In this document: piece by piece, positions 13,045 to 19,812 of the stretch
Layout of the letters: every line of letters starts with the position of its first letter
How positions within the stretch are numbered: the stretch's first letter is position 1
Source of the DNA: an uncultured Clostridia bacterium
Lineage (GTDB): Bacteria > Bacillota > Clostridia > TANB77 > CAG-508
Reading direction: 5' to 3'
NCBI GenBank assembly: GCA_948664205.1
Contig: CAPNDH010000020.1
Span: forward strand, 1-23,034
Length of the DNA: 23,034 nt
The notes under the pieces: generated by a model
What the model was told of the DNA's origin: nothing
Seen by the model: the letters and a program-made list of their open reading frames with translations, nothing else
Databases searched by the model: none
Position numbers and translations under genes: made by a program

Positions 13045-14859
13045 TTATTTTATTTGCAATATTTTCTTTGCAATTTCCTCACTTATTCCTTTTACTTCCA
13101 TAAGTTCTTCTATACTTGACTTACTCATTTTTTCTACACTTCCAAATTTCATAAGTAAAGCTTTCTTTTTAACTGGACCTATTCCTTCTATTTCGTCTAT
13201 GGCTGATTTTGTTACTCCCTTATCTCTTAATTTTTTATGATAGCCTATTGCTATTTCGTGTACTGTGTCTTGGAACAATGTAACTAAGTTCATTAGGTTT
13301 TCTGATAGTTTTATTTCTTTTCTGTTTTCATCTATTAGGGCTCTGGTTTGATGTTTGTCGTTTTTTACCATACCAAATACTTTTATTTCATTTAAGTTAT
13401 CCACTTTGTTTTCATATTCTGTGGATACCGCTTCTATCGCCTCTTTTATTGCCCTTATTTGTGTTATTCCACCATCTGCAAAAATCACGTCTGGTAGTTT
13501 TCCAAATGATCCATTTTTTTCTTTTATAGAACGCCTTAATCTTCTTGATACTACTTCTTTCATGCATGCCACATCATCTTGAGCATAAACTGTTTTTATT
13601 TTAAATATACGTGATAGATTTCTTTTTATTTCTCCATCTTTCATTACACACATTCCTGCTACCATGTTTGTTCCTGAAAGATTTGAAATATCGAAACATT
13701 CTATTTTTCTTGGCATTTTCTTTAAGTTTAATACTTCTCTTAATTCTGTTAAAACATCATATTTATCCTTTGATTTGTTATCTAAGGTTATTTTTGCGTT
13801 GTTTTCTGCCATTTCTACTAAACGCAATTTTTCTCCTCTTTGTGGAGTTTTTATTTCTACTTTTCTTCCTGCTTCTTTTGTAAGCCATTCTTCAAAAATA
13901 TTCTTTTCTTCTATTTCACTTTTCATCATTATTTTATTAGGTAGTATACTTTTTCCTATATAATACTGCTTTACAAAATCTGATAATATTTGCTCATCTT
14001 TTTCGTCATTTAATTCTTTGAAGAAGTAGTGCTCTCTCCCTACCATCTTGCTACCACGCACGAAGAAAATTTCTATACATACTTCTACTTCATTTCTTGA
14101 TAAACCTATAACATCTATATCGTTTTCGGTTATATTTGAAACTTTTTGCTTTTCTCCTATTCTCTCTATTGCAAGCTTTTTATCTCTTATATATGCTGCC
14201 TTTTCAAATTCCATATTTTTAGATGCCTCTTCCATTTGCTGTTCTAGCTCTTTTAGAATACCATTCAAATTTCCATCTAATATTGATACTATCTGGTTTA
14301 TTTGCTCTCTATATTCTTCTTTTGAAATATAACCCATACATGGTGCCATACACTTTTTTATATGGTAATTTAGACATGGTCTATCTTTATATTTAAAGCT
14401 TTTACACTGACGAATTTTAAATTTTTCTTTTATAAAGTCTACCATTTCTTTTGCTGAACCTGCTGATGCATATGGTCCAAAGTATTTTGCACCATCATTT
14501 AATATTCTTCTTGTTACATATACATTTGGGAAATCATCTTTTACATTTATTTTTATATATGGATATGTTTTATCATCTTTTAAAAGTACATTAAATTTTG
14601 GTCTATTCTTTTTTATTAAATTACATTCTAATATAAGTGCTTCTGTTTCATTATCTACTACTATATATTCAAAATGATCTATTAAAGCTACCATGTTTTG
14701 TATTCTTTGTGTTTTATTTGTCTTTCTAAAATATGACCTAACTCTGTTTTTTAAAGAAATTGCCTTTCCTACATATATAATTTTATCGTCTTTGTCATGC
14801 ATTATATATACGCCTGGCTTATTAGGTAATTTTTTTAGTTCTTCTTCTATATTAAACAT
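13045..14859 (-). CDS. uvrC: UvrC, excinuclease ABC subunit C
   Basis: UvrC makes both incisions around lesions bound by UvrB. The 604-residue protein has an N-terminal GIY-YIG nuclease (about 10-95: PGVYIMHDKDDKIIYVGKA, then R and E catalytic residues). A cysteine cluster CLNYHIKKCMAPC follows, as in members that bind an Fe-S cluster. Then come a UVR motif (NMEFEKAAYIRDKKLAIE), an RNase H-like endonuclease domain with ECFDISNLSGTNMVAGMCV and FADGGITQIRA, and C-terminal helix-hairpin-helix repeats (IEGIGPVKKKALLMKFGS). The start at 14859 has an AGAGAGG site. The leader carries a 36-bp inverted repeat. Confidence 0.97.
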   Translation of the reverse strand: MFNIEEELKKLPNKPGVYIMHDKDDKIIYVGKAISLKNRVRSYFRKTNKTQRIQNMVALIDHFEYIVVDNETEALILECNLIKKNRPKFNVLLKDDKTYPYIKINVKDDFPNVYVTRRILNDGAKYFGPYASAGSAKEMVDFIKEKFKIRQCKSFKYKDRPCLNYHIKKCMAPCMGYISKEEYREQINQIVSILDGNLNGILKELEQQMEEASKNMEFEKAAYIRDKKLAIERIGEKQKVSNITENDIDVIGLSRNEVEVCIEIFFVRGSKMVGREHYFFKELNDEKDEQILSDFVKQYYIGKSILPNKIMMKSEIEEKNIFEEWLTKEAGRKVEIKTPQRGEKLRLVEMAENNAKITLDNKSKDKYDVLTELREVLNLKKMPRKIECFDISNLSGTNMVAGMCVMKDGEIKRNLSRIFKIKTVYAQDDVACMKEVVSRRLRRSIKEKNGSFGKLPDVIFADGGITQIRAIKEAIEAVSTEYENKVDNLNEIKVFGMVKNDKHQTRALIDENRKEIKLSENLMNLVTLFQDTVHEIAIGYHKKLRDKGVTKSAIDEIEGIGPVKKKALLMKFGSVEKMSKSSIEELMEVKGISEEIAKKILQIK

Positions 14860-14874
14860 TGCTAACCTCTCTTT

Positions 14875-14982
14875 TGGAAAGATTTGGGACGTGTCTAAAA
14901 CTTTCCAAATAAAATTGAATATAAAGTATAAAATTATTTATTAAAAATTTGGAAAGTTTTAGACACGTCCCAAATCTTTCCA
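14875..14982. repeat. Perfect 36-bp inverted repeat in the uvrC leader
   Basis: Arms 14875-14910 and 14947-14982 are exact reverse complements around a 36-bp AT-rich spacer. Each arm itself has TTGGAAAG..CTTTCCAA ends around GGGACGTGTC, so nested hairpins are possible. It resembles a small mobile palindromic element, and the GGGAC motif recurs at 2871-2911, 3001-3035 and 19740-19787. It lies between the candidate uvrC promoter and the uvrC ribosome site. Confidence 0.9.
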
Positions 14983-15001
14983 TTTAACTTTTATATTATA
15001 T

Positions 15002-15029
15002 ATTGTACCATATTTTATAAATTTATCAA
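15002..15029 (-). promoter_or_regulatory. Candidate uvrC promoter
   Basis: On the minus strand, TTGATA (15024-15029), 16 bp, then TACAAT (15002-15007). If correct, the uvrC mRNA leader contains the whole 36-bp inverted repeat. Confidence 0.55.
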
Positions 15030-15044
15030 ATTCTTTTTTAAATA

Positions 15045-15073
15045 TTGACTTTTTATGTTGATGCAACTATAAT
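15045..15073 (+). promoter_or_regulatory. Sigma-A promoter of the 68-residue gene
   Basis: TTGACT (15045-15050), 17 bp, then TATAAT (15068-15073). Confidence 0.8.
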
Positions 15074-15117
15074 ATTGCTTATATTTTAAATTTTAAAAAA
15101 GGGAGGGTATTCACATT

Positions 15118-15324
15118 ATGAGATTATCCGAATTAGAATTAAAACGGGGAGAGACAGTTGTTTTAAAAGCAGATTTGACTGCTGTCAAGTTAACTGTTGA
15201 CATTACTGAGAAATTATCTTTAACTATCAAAGATTCAAATGGTATTACCAAAGTCTCAAAAGAAGTATCTCCTGGAACTATACTTATGGTAGAACCAAAG
15301 CATTATTCATGTATTAAACATTAA
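15118..15324 (+). CDS. Hypothetical protein, 68 residues
   Basis: A strong promoter, an AGGGAGGG ribosome site and a terminator make this a compact single-gene unit. The protein looks like a small all-beta fold of alternating hydrophobic and charged residues (ETVVLKADLTAVKLTVDITE, then KLSLTIKDSN), followed by VSPGTILMVEPKHYSCIKH. It has no signal peptide or membrane segment. I do not recognise a family. Codon 10 is CGG (Arg); a +1 shift there would hit a stop within seven codons, so CGG must be read as sense if the gene is real. Confidence 0.75.
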   Translation: MRLSELELKRGETVVLKADLTAVKLTVDITEKLSLTIKDSNGITKVSKEVSPGTILMVEPKHYSCIKH

Positions 15325-15333
15325 AATGTATTA

Positions 15334-15373
15334 AAAGAAAGTTTTGAATATATTCAAAACTTTCTTTATTTTA
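15334..15373. terminator. Bidirectional terminator
   Basis: A perfect 17-bp inverted repeat (15334-15350 with 15351-15367, so the innermost bases form the loop) has A-rich left and T-rich right ends. It is shared by the convergent genes ending at 15324 and 15375. Confidence 0.8.
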
Positions 15374-15374
15374 T

Positions 15375-15608
15375 TTATTTTAATATACTTATTAGATATT
15401 TAAATCTTATTACTTTTCTTACAGCCTTTCCATTGTCTTCATTGTACATTTCCTCAAGCAACTTATAAAGTCCTTCTAAATAGAAATTTGATAATACGTT
15501 TCTCGTATCACTCTCTAATTTTTTTATTGCTTCATCCTTTGTTTCAAATTCTTTCCCATGTCCATATTCATACCACCGAGTTTCTTCCTGCATATGTTCA
15601 TATTTCAT
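15375..15608 (-). CDS. Hypothetical protein, 77 residues
   Basis: The protein is small, charged and mostly helical (TKDEAIKKLESDTRNVLSNF, LYKLLEEMYNE), with a basic C-terminus (VRKVIRFKYLISILK). There is no membrane segment or known motif. An ATG at 15614 is in frame, but the AAGGAGG site is only two bases from it and eight from the ATG at 15608, so I chose the latter. Codon 11 is CGG in the context CGG-TGG, the same hexamer as at the ctsR frameshift; here the zero frame reads on sensibly. Confidence 0.65.
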   Translation of the reverse strand: MKYEHMQEETRWYEYGHGKEFETKDEAIKKLESDTRNVLSNFYLEGLYKLLEEMYNEDNGKAVRKVIRFKYLISILK

Positions 15609-15694
15609 GTACATATCCTCCTTAAATAAATTATTATTTATAGTTACAAAAAATTATATTTGTATATTATCATAATTTAGTATAATTTGCAATA

Positions 15695-15722
15695 AAAATA
15701 CAGACTTTCGTCTGTATTTTAT
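15695..15722. terminator. Terminator after the symporter gene
   Basis: An 11-bp perfect stem (15695-15705 with 15710-15720) with a TTTC loop; on the minus strand it is followed by TTTTTATT. It ends the symporter transcript. Confidence 0.85.
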
Positions 15723-15756
15723 CTTTTTATCTTTTATTTATAAATCCAACTTCTAT

Positions 15757-17040
15757 TTAAACATTAACTGTTTCTTTTACTTCTTTTTTTATATCTTTCT
15801 TTTCTTTCATCCAGTCTTTTCCATCTACAATTCTTGCTACTAACATTGATGATGCTGAGTCACCAACTACATTTAGCATAGTTGCTGGTGCGTCTATTAT
15901 TGTTGCAATTATTGTTAGTATTGGTAAAGCTGCTACTGGGTAACCCATCATTGTTATTATTAGCATTTCTGATATTGTTCCACCACCTATTGGCACTGCT
16001 GTTACTAATAATGTTGCTAATAGTGCTATACCTATTACTCCAAATATCTCTCCTGCAGTTGCTAAACTTGTTCCAAATAAACATACCAAGAACATTATTT
16101 TAAATACTGAACCTATTATTGAACCATCTTTGTGGAAGCTTGTTCCTAATGGTATTGTTGTTTCTGCTATGTCTTCTGGTACACCTATTTTTCTAGCTCC
16201 TTCTACATTTACAGGTATACATGCTGCACTTGAACATGTTGCTAAAGATGTAAGTGTTGCTGGAATTATATTTCTCCAATATGCTTTTATACCTTTTGTT
16301 CCACCTGCTATAAATGCATATATTGTATACATTACTATATAGAATAATACTGCTACTACAAAATATATTACAAATGTTTTTAAGTATCCTACTGCAATGC
16401 TTGAACCAAGTTCACCTATTACTGCTGCAAAATAACAACCTAAACCTATTGGTGCATAGTACATAATTATTTTTATAATATTATTTACTATTTCATTTGC
16501 AGAATTTAGGAAGTTTAAAACTGGCTCTGCTTTTTCTTTTGTCATATTCATTGCTATTCCAAATATTACTGAAAATACTAATAGTGCTATTAAGTTATCT
16601 CTTGTTAATAGTTTTGAAAAGTCATTTACAGTTAGTAAGCTAACTGTTCTTTCTGCAATAGAAAGTTCTTCTTCATCTTCTACTGCTCCTTCATCAAAAA
16701 CTTCTACTATTTTTGCAGAATCTTCCGGATTTACAAGTTTTATAAAATATGTACTTACAAAGCCTACTAGCACTGCTATTACTGATGTAATTGCAAATAC
16801 CAATATTATAGTACCTACAATTTTCCCTAAGCGTTTAGGTTCTTTCATTTTAGCTACTGATGTAGTTATTGTTAAAAATATTAGTGGAACAATTACGACT
16901 AATAAAAGATTTAAAAAGATATCGCCCAATGGCTTTAATACTGTTGCTTTTTCTTTAAAGATAAGTCCTACGACTGCACCAACAATAATAGCAACAAGAA
17001 GAATTATTGTTGATTTGTAATTTGATAAAAATTTTTTCAT
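15757..17040 (-). CDS. Dicarboxylate/amino acid:cation symporter (DAACS family)
   Basis: A sodium- or proton-coupled uptake carrier of the GltP/GltT/SstT family, in the cytoplasmic membrane. The 427-residue protein has several hydrophobic spans. It has the serine-rich re-entrant motif (CSSAACIPVN, about 267-276) and a second hairpin region near APATMLNVVGDSASSMLVAR with the substrate-binding Asp/Asn residues. The family's NMDGT motif is replaced by FHKDGS (in LGTSFHKDGSIIGS), so substrate and cation coupling may differ from glutamate carriers. An acidic loop (FDEGAVEDEEELS) follows the third span. The ribosome site is weak (AGGGGTAG). Confidence 0.9.
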   Translation of the reverse strand: MKKFLSNYKSTIILLVAIIVGAVVGLIFKEKATVLKPLGDIFLNLLLVVIVPLIFLTITTSVAKMKEPKRLGKIVGTIILVFAITSVIAVLVGFVSTYFIKLVNPEDSAKIVEVFDEGAVEDEEELSIAERTVSLLTVNDFSKLLTRDNLIALLVFSVIFGIAMNMTKEKAEPVLNFLNSANEIVNNIIKIIMYYAPIGLGCYFAAVIGELGSSIAVGYLKTFVIYFVVAVLFYIVMYTIYAFIAGGTKGIKAYWRNIIPATLTSLATCSSAACIPVNVEGARKIGVPEDIAETTIPLGTSFHKDGSIIGSVFKIMFLVCLFGTSLATAGEIFGVIGIALLATLLVTAVPIGGGTISEMLIITMMGYPVAALPILTIIATIIDAPATMLNVVGDSASSMLVARIVDGKDWMKEKKDIKKEVKETVNV

Positions 17041-17081
17041 AATACTACCCCTTTTTATTTTGGTGGTAACTAAAATTATAA

Positions 17082-17411
17082 TTATAACTTTAGAATTCTT
17101 TGATTATTATATAATATATTATTTTCATTTACAAGCATTAATGACATTTTTACAATAATATGTTTAAAATTACTAATAAAATTGCACCGTGGAACACCTA
17201 GTATTCCAACTACTATTGCAGTTAAGATATTTAAACCTATATGAAAATTAAACATTCCACCTATTAAATTGATAACAAATATTAAAATTCCCCCAATAAT
17301 TGAATTAAATATTAGTTTTAATATAAATTTTAATGGTACTATAAATATTCTACCTATTATAAATAAAAAAAATATACAAGCTAAGTAAATTATAATTGTA
17401 TTTGCTTCCAA
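17082..17411 (-). CDS. bofA: BofA-like pro-sigmaK processing inhibitor, with a one-base frameshift
   Basis: BofA holds the SpoIVFB protease inactive in the mother-cell membrane around the forespore. Residues 1-74 match the family: membrane segments, then VINLIGGMFNFHIGLNILTAIVVGILGVP. In the zero frame the protein then changes to an unrelated polar tail of 35 residues (RCNFISNFKHIIVK...) ending at 17082. Dropping the single C at 17189 (CCA-C-GGT) restores GAILLVILNILL and a stop at 17150, giving 86 residues, the usual BofA length and ending. The start is TTG at 17411 with an AAAGGTG site; no ATG is available before residue 50. A SigE-type promoter lies upstream. The zero-frame A-site codon at the shift is CGG, as in ctsR. 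Confidence 0.85.
   Translation of the reverse strand: MEANTIIIYLACIFFLFIIGRIFIVPLKFILKLIFNSIIGGILIFVINLIGGMFNFHIGLNILTAIVVGILGVPRCNFISNFKHIIVKMSLMLVNENNILYNNQRILKL
17183..17195 (-). other. Frameshift site in bofA at a CGG codon
   Basis: The minus-strand zero frame reads GTT CCA CGG TGC; the +1 frame after CCA reads GGT GCA ATT. The extra C is not in a homopolymer, which makes a simple length error in a base run less likely. Confidence 0.7.
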
Positions 17412-17435
17412 CTTTAATCACCTTTCCCTTGCTTA

Positions 17436-17464
17436 ATATTATGATTAATGTTGGACAAATATAA
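17436..17464 (-). promoter_or_regulatory. SigE-type mother-cell promoter of bofA
   Basis: On the minus strand, TTATATT (17458-17464), 14 bp, then CATAATAT (17436-17443). This fits the SigE pattern KMATATT-N13/14-CATANNNT with one mismatch. SigE control of bofA is established in Bacillus. Confidence 0.6.
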
Positions 17465-17496
17465 CTTACTTGTCTTATATATTTCTATATTCTTTT

Positions 17497-17784
17497 TTAT
17501 ATTGCTTCATTTAATTTTATTTCTATTTGATTTATCATATCTAGCACTATGCCTTGTTCCTTAGCTTGTTTTACTAAATAATCAAATTTTGCTCTACATG
17601 CTTTTATTTGATATGTGTAATAATCAATTAAATCATCTTGTGCATATTCAAAATTTTTATTTGCCTCATCTAACTCTTTCTTTGCTTTCATTATGCTTAT
17701 CATAAGCTCTATTTCTTTTTCTTTATCATTTTTTTCTATTATTTTATTTTCTTTTATATAATCATTCTCCATAACTAATCTCAT
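17497..17784 (-). CDS. YaaL-like DUF2508 family protein
   Basis: This small, charged, helical protein has the arrangement of DUF2508: a long helix pair KAKKELDEANKNFEYAQDDL, then LIDYYTYQIKACRAKFDYLVKQAKEQGI. Genes of this family lie directly upstream of bofA in many spore formers (recR-yaaL-bofA in Bacillus), which supports both calls. recR itself is not adjacent here; an exchanger gene and a palindrome lie upstream. The start is uncertain: ATG 17784 is only two bases from the GAGGG site, while ATG 17772 is about 13 away, giving 95 or 91 residues. Function is unknown. Confidence 0.75.
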   Translation of the reverse strand: MRLVMENDYIKENKIIEKNDKEKEIELMISIMKAKKELDEANKNFEYAQDDLIDYYTYQIKACRAKFDYLVKQAKEQGIVLDMINQIEIKLNEAI

Positions 17785-17804
17785 TCCCTCTTTAAATCAG
17801 ATCT

Positions 17805-17928
17805 GGTTGGAAAAGAATTAAATTTTGACTAGGAGAACAAATTTGAAATTTATGAGGCGTACTAATTGTACGTTGATTAAATTTTAAATGAAGTTCGACA
17901 ACGTCAAAATTGTAATTATTTTTCAACC
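17805..17928. repeat. Long imperfect palindrome, about 124 bp
   Basis: The ends GGTTGGAAAAGAATTA...TTTTGAC and GTCAAAATTGTAATT...CAACC pair over about 25 bp. Inside, GAAC..ATGAGGCGTAC pairs imperfectly with GTACGTTGAT..GTTC around TAATT. The whole gap between the exchanger gene and yaaL is therefore one near-continuous hairpin in DNA or RNA. It has no ORF or recognised promoter and looks like a miniature palindromic mobile element or a structured RNA. Confidence 0.7.
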
Positions 17929-17980
17929 TTAAGCCCCCTAAAATTTTGCTTGTTATTATTATATTCACCATTTTTCCTTT

Positions 17981-18817
17981 TTATACCAAATTTATAATTA
18001 TTATTCCTATTGTTTGTATAACAAATAAATTTAATACATTAGATGTAAGTAAATTATTTGTAGCTTCTACTACACCTTCTTGTTCTTTATTATTTTTGTA
18101 ATGCCTTTGTGATTCAAAAAATGTAATAAGTTCTGGAATACTTGTAATAAATCCTAATGCTATTCCTATTATTGCTTCAGGTATATTAAAAATTTGTGCT
18201 AAATTTTCTAGTACTATACTTAATTTATCTCCTATAAAATATAAAACAATAGAAGTAAATATTAAGCCTATTGAATATTTGATAATCACATTTACTTTTC
18301 CTTTTACCCATTTCTTTTCTTTTTCTATTTGTTTATATAATTCTTTATCCTGCTTTTTTAAATATAGTTTGTGTATATTAGAATTTATATAATAAAATAA
18401 TAAAAATAGTAATATAAAAATTGGTACAAAACTAATACTAAATTCTATTTTACTTATTAGCATAAATATAGGAATTAATATTGTTATTATTACCAAAACT
18501 AATTGTATTTTTATAGCTTTATTGCTTAATTGTTTTTGATTCTTACTTAATATTATAGATAAGCTATATTGTACTAAATTTATAATATTAGAACTAATTA
18601 TATTATAAATACTTGTGCTACTTAGCCCTGCAAAAGCTGAAAATGTTACTGTTAAAAATTCTGGTATAGATGTTGCTATACCTGCTACATTTCCTACTGT
18701 TTTAGAAGATAAATTTAAGGCTTGTGCTAATTTTCTTAAGAATTTTACTAATATATATTTAGATATTAATACTATCAAAAGTGAAAATATAATAAATTTT
18801 AATATTTCTATGAACAT
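17981..18817 (-). CDS. Sodium/calcium exchanger (CaCA) family membrane protein
   Basis: A cation/Ca2+ antiporter-like protein of the YrbG type. The 278-residue product is mostly hydrophobic and shows the two inverted alpha-repeats that form the ion site: NVAGIATSIPEFLTVTFSAF (about 42-61) and IIGIALGFITSIPELITFFE in the second half. Both keep the S-x-PE core. A charged loop (KKQDKELYKQIEKEKKW) separates the halves. It is slightly shorter than typical members (about 300-320) but has both repeats. AAGGAGAG precedes the ATG. The ion carried cannot be told from sequence. Confidence 0.9.
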   Translation of the reverse strand: MFIEILKFIIFSLLIVLISKYILVKFLRKLAQALNLSSKTVGNVAGIATSIPEFLTVTFSAFAGLSSTSIYNIISSNIINLVQYSLSIILSKNQKQLSNKAIKIQLVLVIITILIPIFMLISKIEFSISFVPIFILLFLLFYYINSNIHKLYLKKQDKELYKQIEKEKKWVKGKVNVIIKYSIGLIFTSIVLYFIGDKLSIVLENLAQIFNIPEAIIGIALGFITSIPELITFFESQRHYKNNKEQEGVVEATNNLLTSNVLNLFVIQTIGIIIINLV

Positions 18818-18879
18818 TTTTCTCTCCTTGTTTTTTATCCTATTATTTCCTATATATATAATTTAATACAATTTGTTTA

Positions 18880-18922
18880 TATATAAAAAGATGAAAGAGT
18901 TTGAACTCTCTCATCTTTTTAC
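18880..18922 (-). terminator. Terminator of the receiver-domain gene
   Basis: Stem AAAAAGATGA (18885-18894) with TCATCTTTTT (18911-18920), plus inner AGAGTT/AACTCT. In minus-strand RNA it is followed by a T-rich run. Confidence 0.8.
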
Positions 18923-18924
18923 TT

Positions 18925-19317
18925 TTATTGTTCTGCTATTTTTTCTAAAAACGAATAGAACTTTTCTTGCTCTTGTACTACATTCCATTCTGTCATTTGG
19001 TCAACTACAAAATCACATTTATCTTTGTAAAAACTGTCAGTAGTTGAGAAAATTAAAACGGGAATATTATACTTTCTTCTGAGCAATTCTCTTAATACTC
19101 TGTCTCCTCCTCTTACTTCCAGTAAATAACTATCTTTATATATACCTAACCCCATATCTAAAACAATTGCATCGATATCTTGCTGTTCATAGCAAATTCT
19201 ACGTAATGCAGGATTTATTGCTTTTTTTATTTCTACTTCTATTCCCTGTTTTTGGCATTCTTTTATAATACCAAAGCACTTTGTTTCTGCATGGTCATCA
19301 ACTATCAAAATCTTCAT
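18925..19317 (-). CDS. Stand-alone response-regulator receiver-like protein
   Basis: The 130-residue protein starts MKILIVDDHAETK (acidic pair of a receiver) and has the strand with the probable phospho-acceptor Asp in AIVLDMGLG. VLIFSTTD gives the Ser/Thr switch position. There is no output domain and the C-terminus is helical (KFYSFLEKIAEQ). An in-frame ATG at 19401 would add 28 residues, but AGGAGG sits just before the ATG at 19317. No kinase gene is nearby. It could work by protein contact, or be a pseudo-receiver; the usual lysine near the end is not obvious. Confidence 0.8.
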   Translation of the reverse strand: MKILIVDDHAETKCFGIIKECQKQGIEVEIKKAINPALRRICYEQQDIDAIVLDMGLGIYKDSYLLEVRGGDRVLRELLRRKYNIPVLIFSTTDSFYKDKCDFVVDQMTEWNVVQEQEKFYSFLEKIAEQ

Positions 19318-19391
19318 AGTTATTTCCTCCTGTAATTTTGTTATATGTTCATAATTTATAAACATACATTCTTTTAAATGGTTACATAAAT

Positions 19392-19420
19392 ATTTTAACA
19401 CAAAAAAATTATTTTTTCAA
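19392..19420 (-). promoter_or_regulatory. Sigma-A promoter of the receiver-domain gene
   Basis: On the minus strand, TTGAAA (19415-19420), 17 bp, then TAAAAT (19392-19397). Confidence 0.65.
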
Positions 19421-19478
19421 CGTTTTTAGTTGTATTTTTATTATTTATGTGTTACACTATTTATTAATAATAAATAGC

Positions 19479-19484
19479 TATAAT
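19479..19484 (+). promoter_or_regulatory. Candidate -10 box of the serS T-box transcript
   Basis: TATAAT at 19479-19484 lies about 20 bp ahead of the T-box leader. I find no good -35 at normal spacing. A 9-bp inverted repeat (19457-19465 with 19469-19477) lies where the -35 would be. Confidence 0.45.
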
Positions 19485-19504
19485 AAAAGACTAGTACTAG
19501 TTTT

Positions 19505-19725
19505 AAGTTTTATAAAGAGAGCCTGCGGTCGGTGGAAGCTAGGTTAAAACAAATTAGGAATCTACTTTTATTGCTTTTCGTTTAAAAAGCGAAACCGAGT
19601 TATGCTAGGTTATAAGCATTTTAGAGATTATTTTAGATTTTATAAAAATGTAAAATAAATTAAGGTGGCACCGCGAAAAATATTCGCCCTTATGCTTTTG
19701 TGTTTAGCATAGGGGCTTTTGTTTA
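19505..19725 (+). promoter_or_regulatory. T-box riboswitch upstream of serS
   Basis: The leader contains the AAAGAGAG start of stem I, GCCTGCGGTCGGTGGAAGC and the invariant T-box AAGGTGGCACCGCG at 19662-19675. A terminator follows: GCCCTTATGCT 19686-19696 with AGCATAGGGGC 19706-19716, one G-U pair, then a T-run. Uncharged tRNA binding would form the antiterminator. GGAATCTAC near 19557-19565 offers TCT (Ser, 19561-19563) as a possible specifier, but I could not fold stem I rigorously. Confidence 0.93.
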
Positions 19726-19731
19726 TTTTTA

Positions 19732-19787
19732 TTTCCCAATTAGGGACAGTCCCTAATTGGGAAAATGGGACAGTTAGGGACTGTCCC
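19732..19787 (+). repeat. Two GGGAC palindromes between the T-box and serS
   Basis: The first is a near-continuous palindrome with 16-bp arms (19732-19747 with 19749-19764) around one base, reading CCCAATTAGGGAC A GTCCCTAATTGGG. The second pairs GGGACAGT (19767-19774) with ACTGTCCC (19780-19787). They lie past the T-box terminator and just before the serS ribosome site, so they would be in the anti-terminated mRNA. Confidence 0.85.
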
Positions 19788-19812
19788 TAATTGAGAAAAA
19801 GGAGGTAAAATT

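Noticed and set aside
14875..14982. Ordinary intrinsic terminator upstream of uvrC
   Set aside because: The arms are far longer than a terminator stem, the loop is 36 bp and there is no gene ending next to it on the plus strand.
17150..17160. bofA tail as a natural lineage-specific extension
   Set aside because: The +1 frame reproduces the expected hydrophobic BofA C-terminus and length, while the zero-frame tail has no family resemblance.
5307..17195. CGG as a fully unassigned codon in this organism
   Set aside because: Several short genes with good expression signals use CGG in frame, and a +1 shift there would end them at once. Rare or slowly read is the most the data allow.
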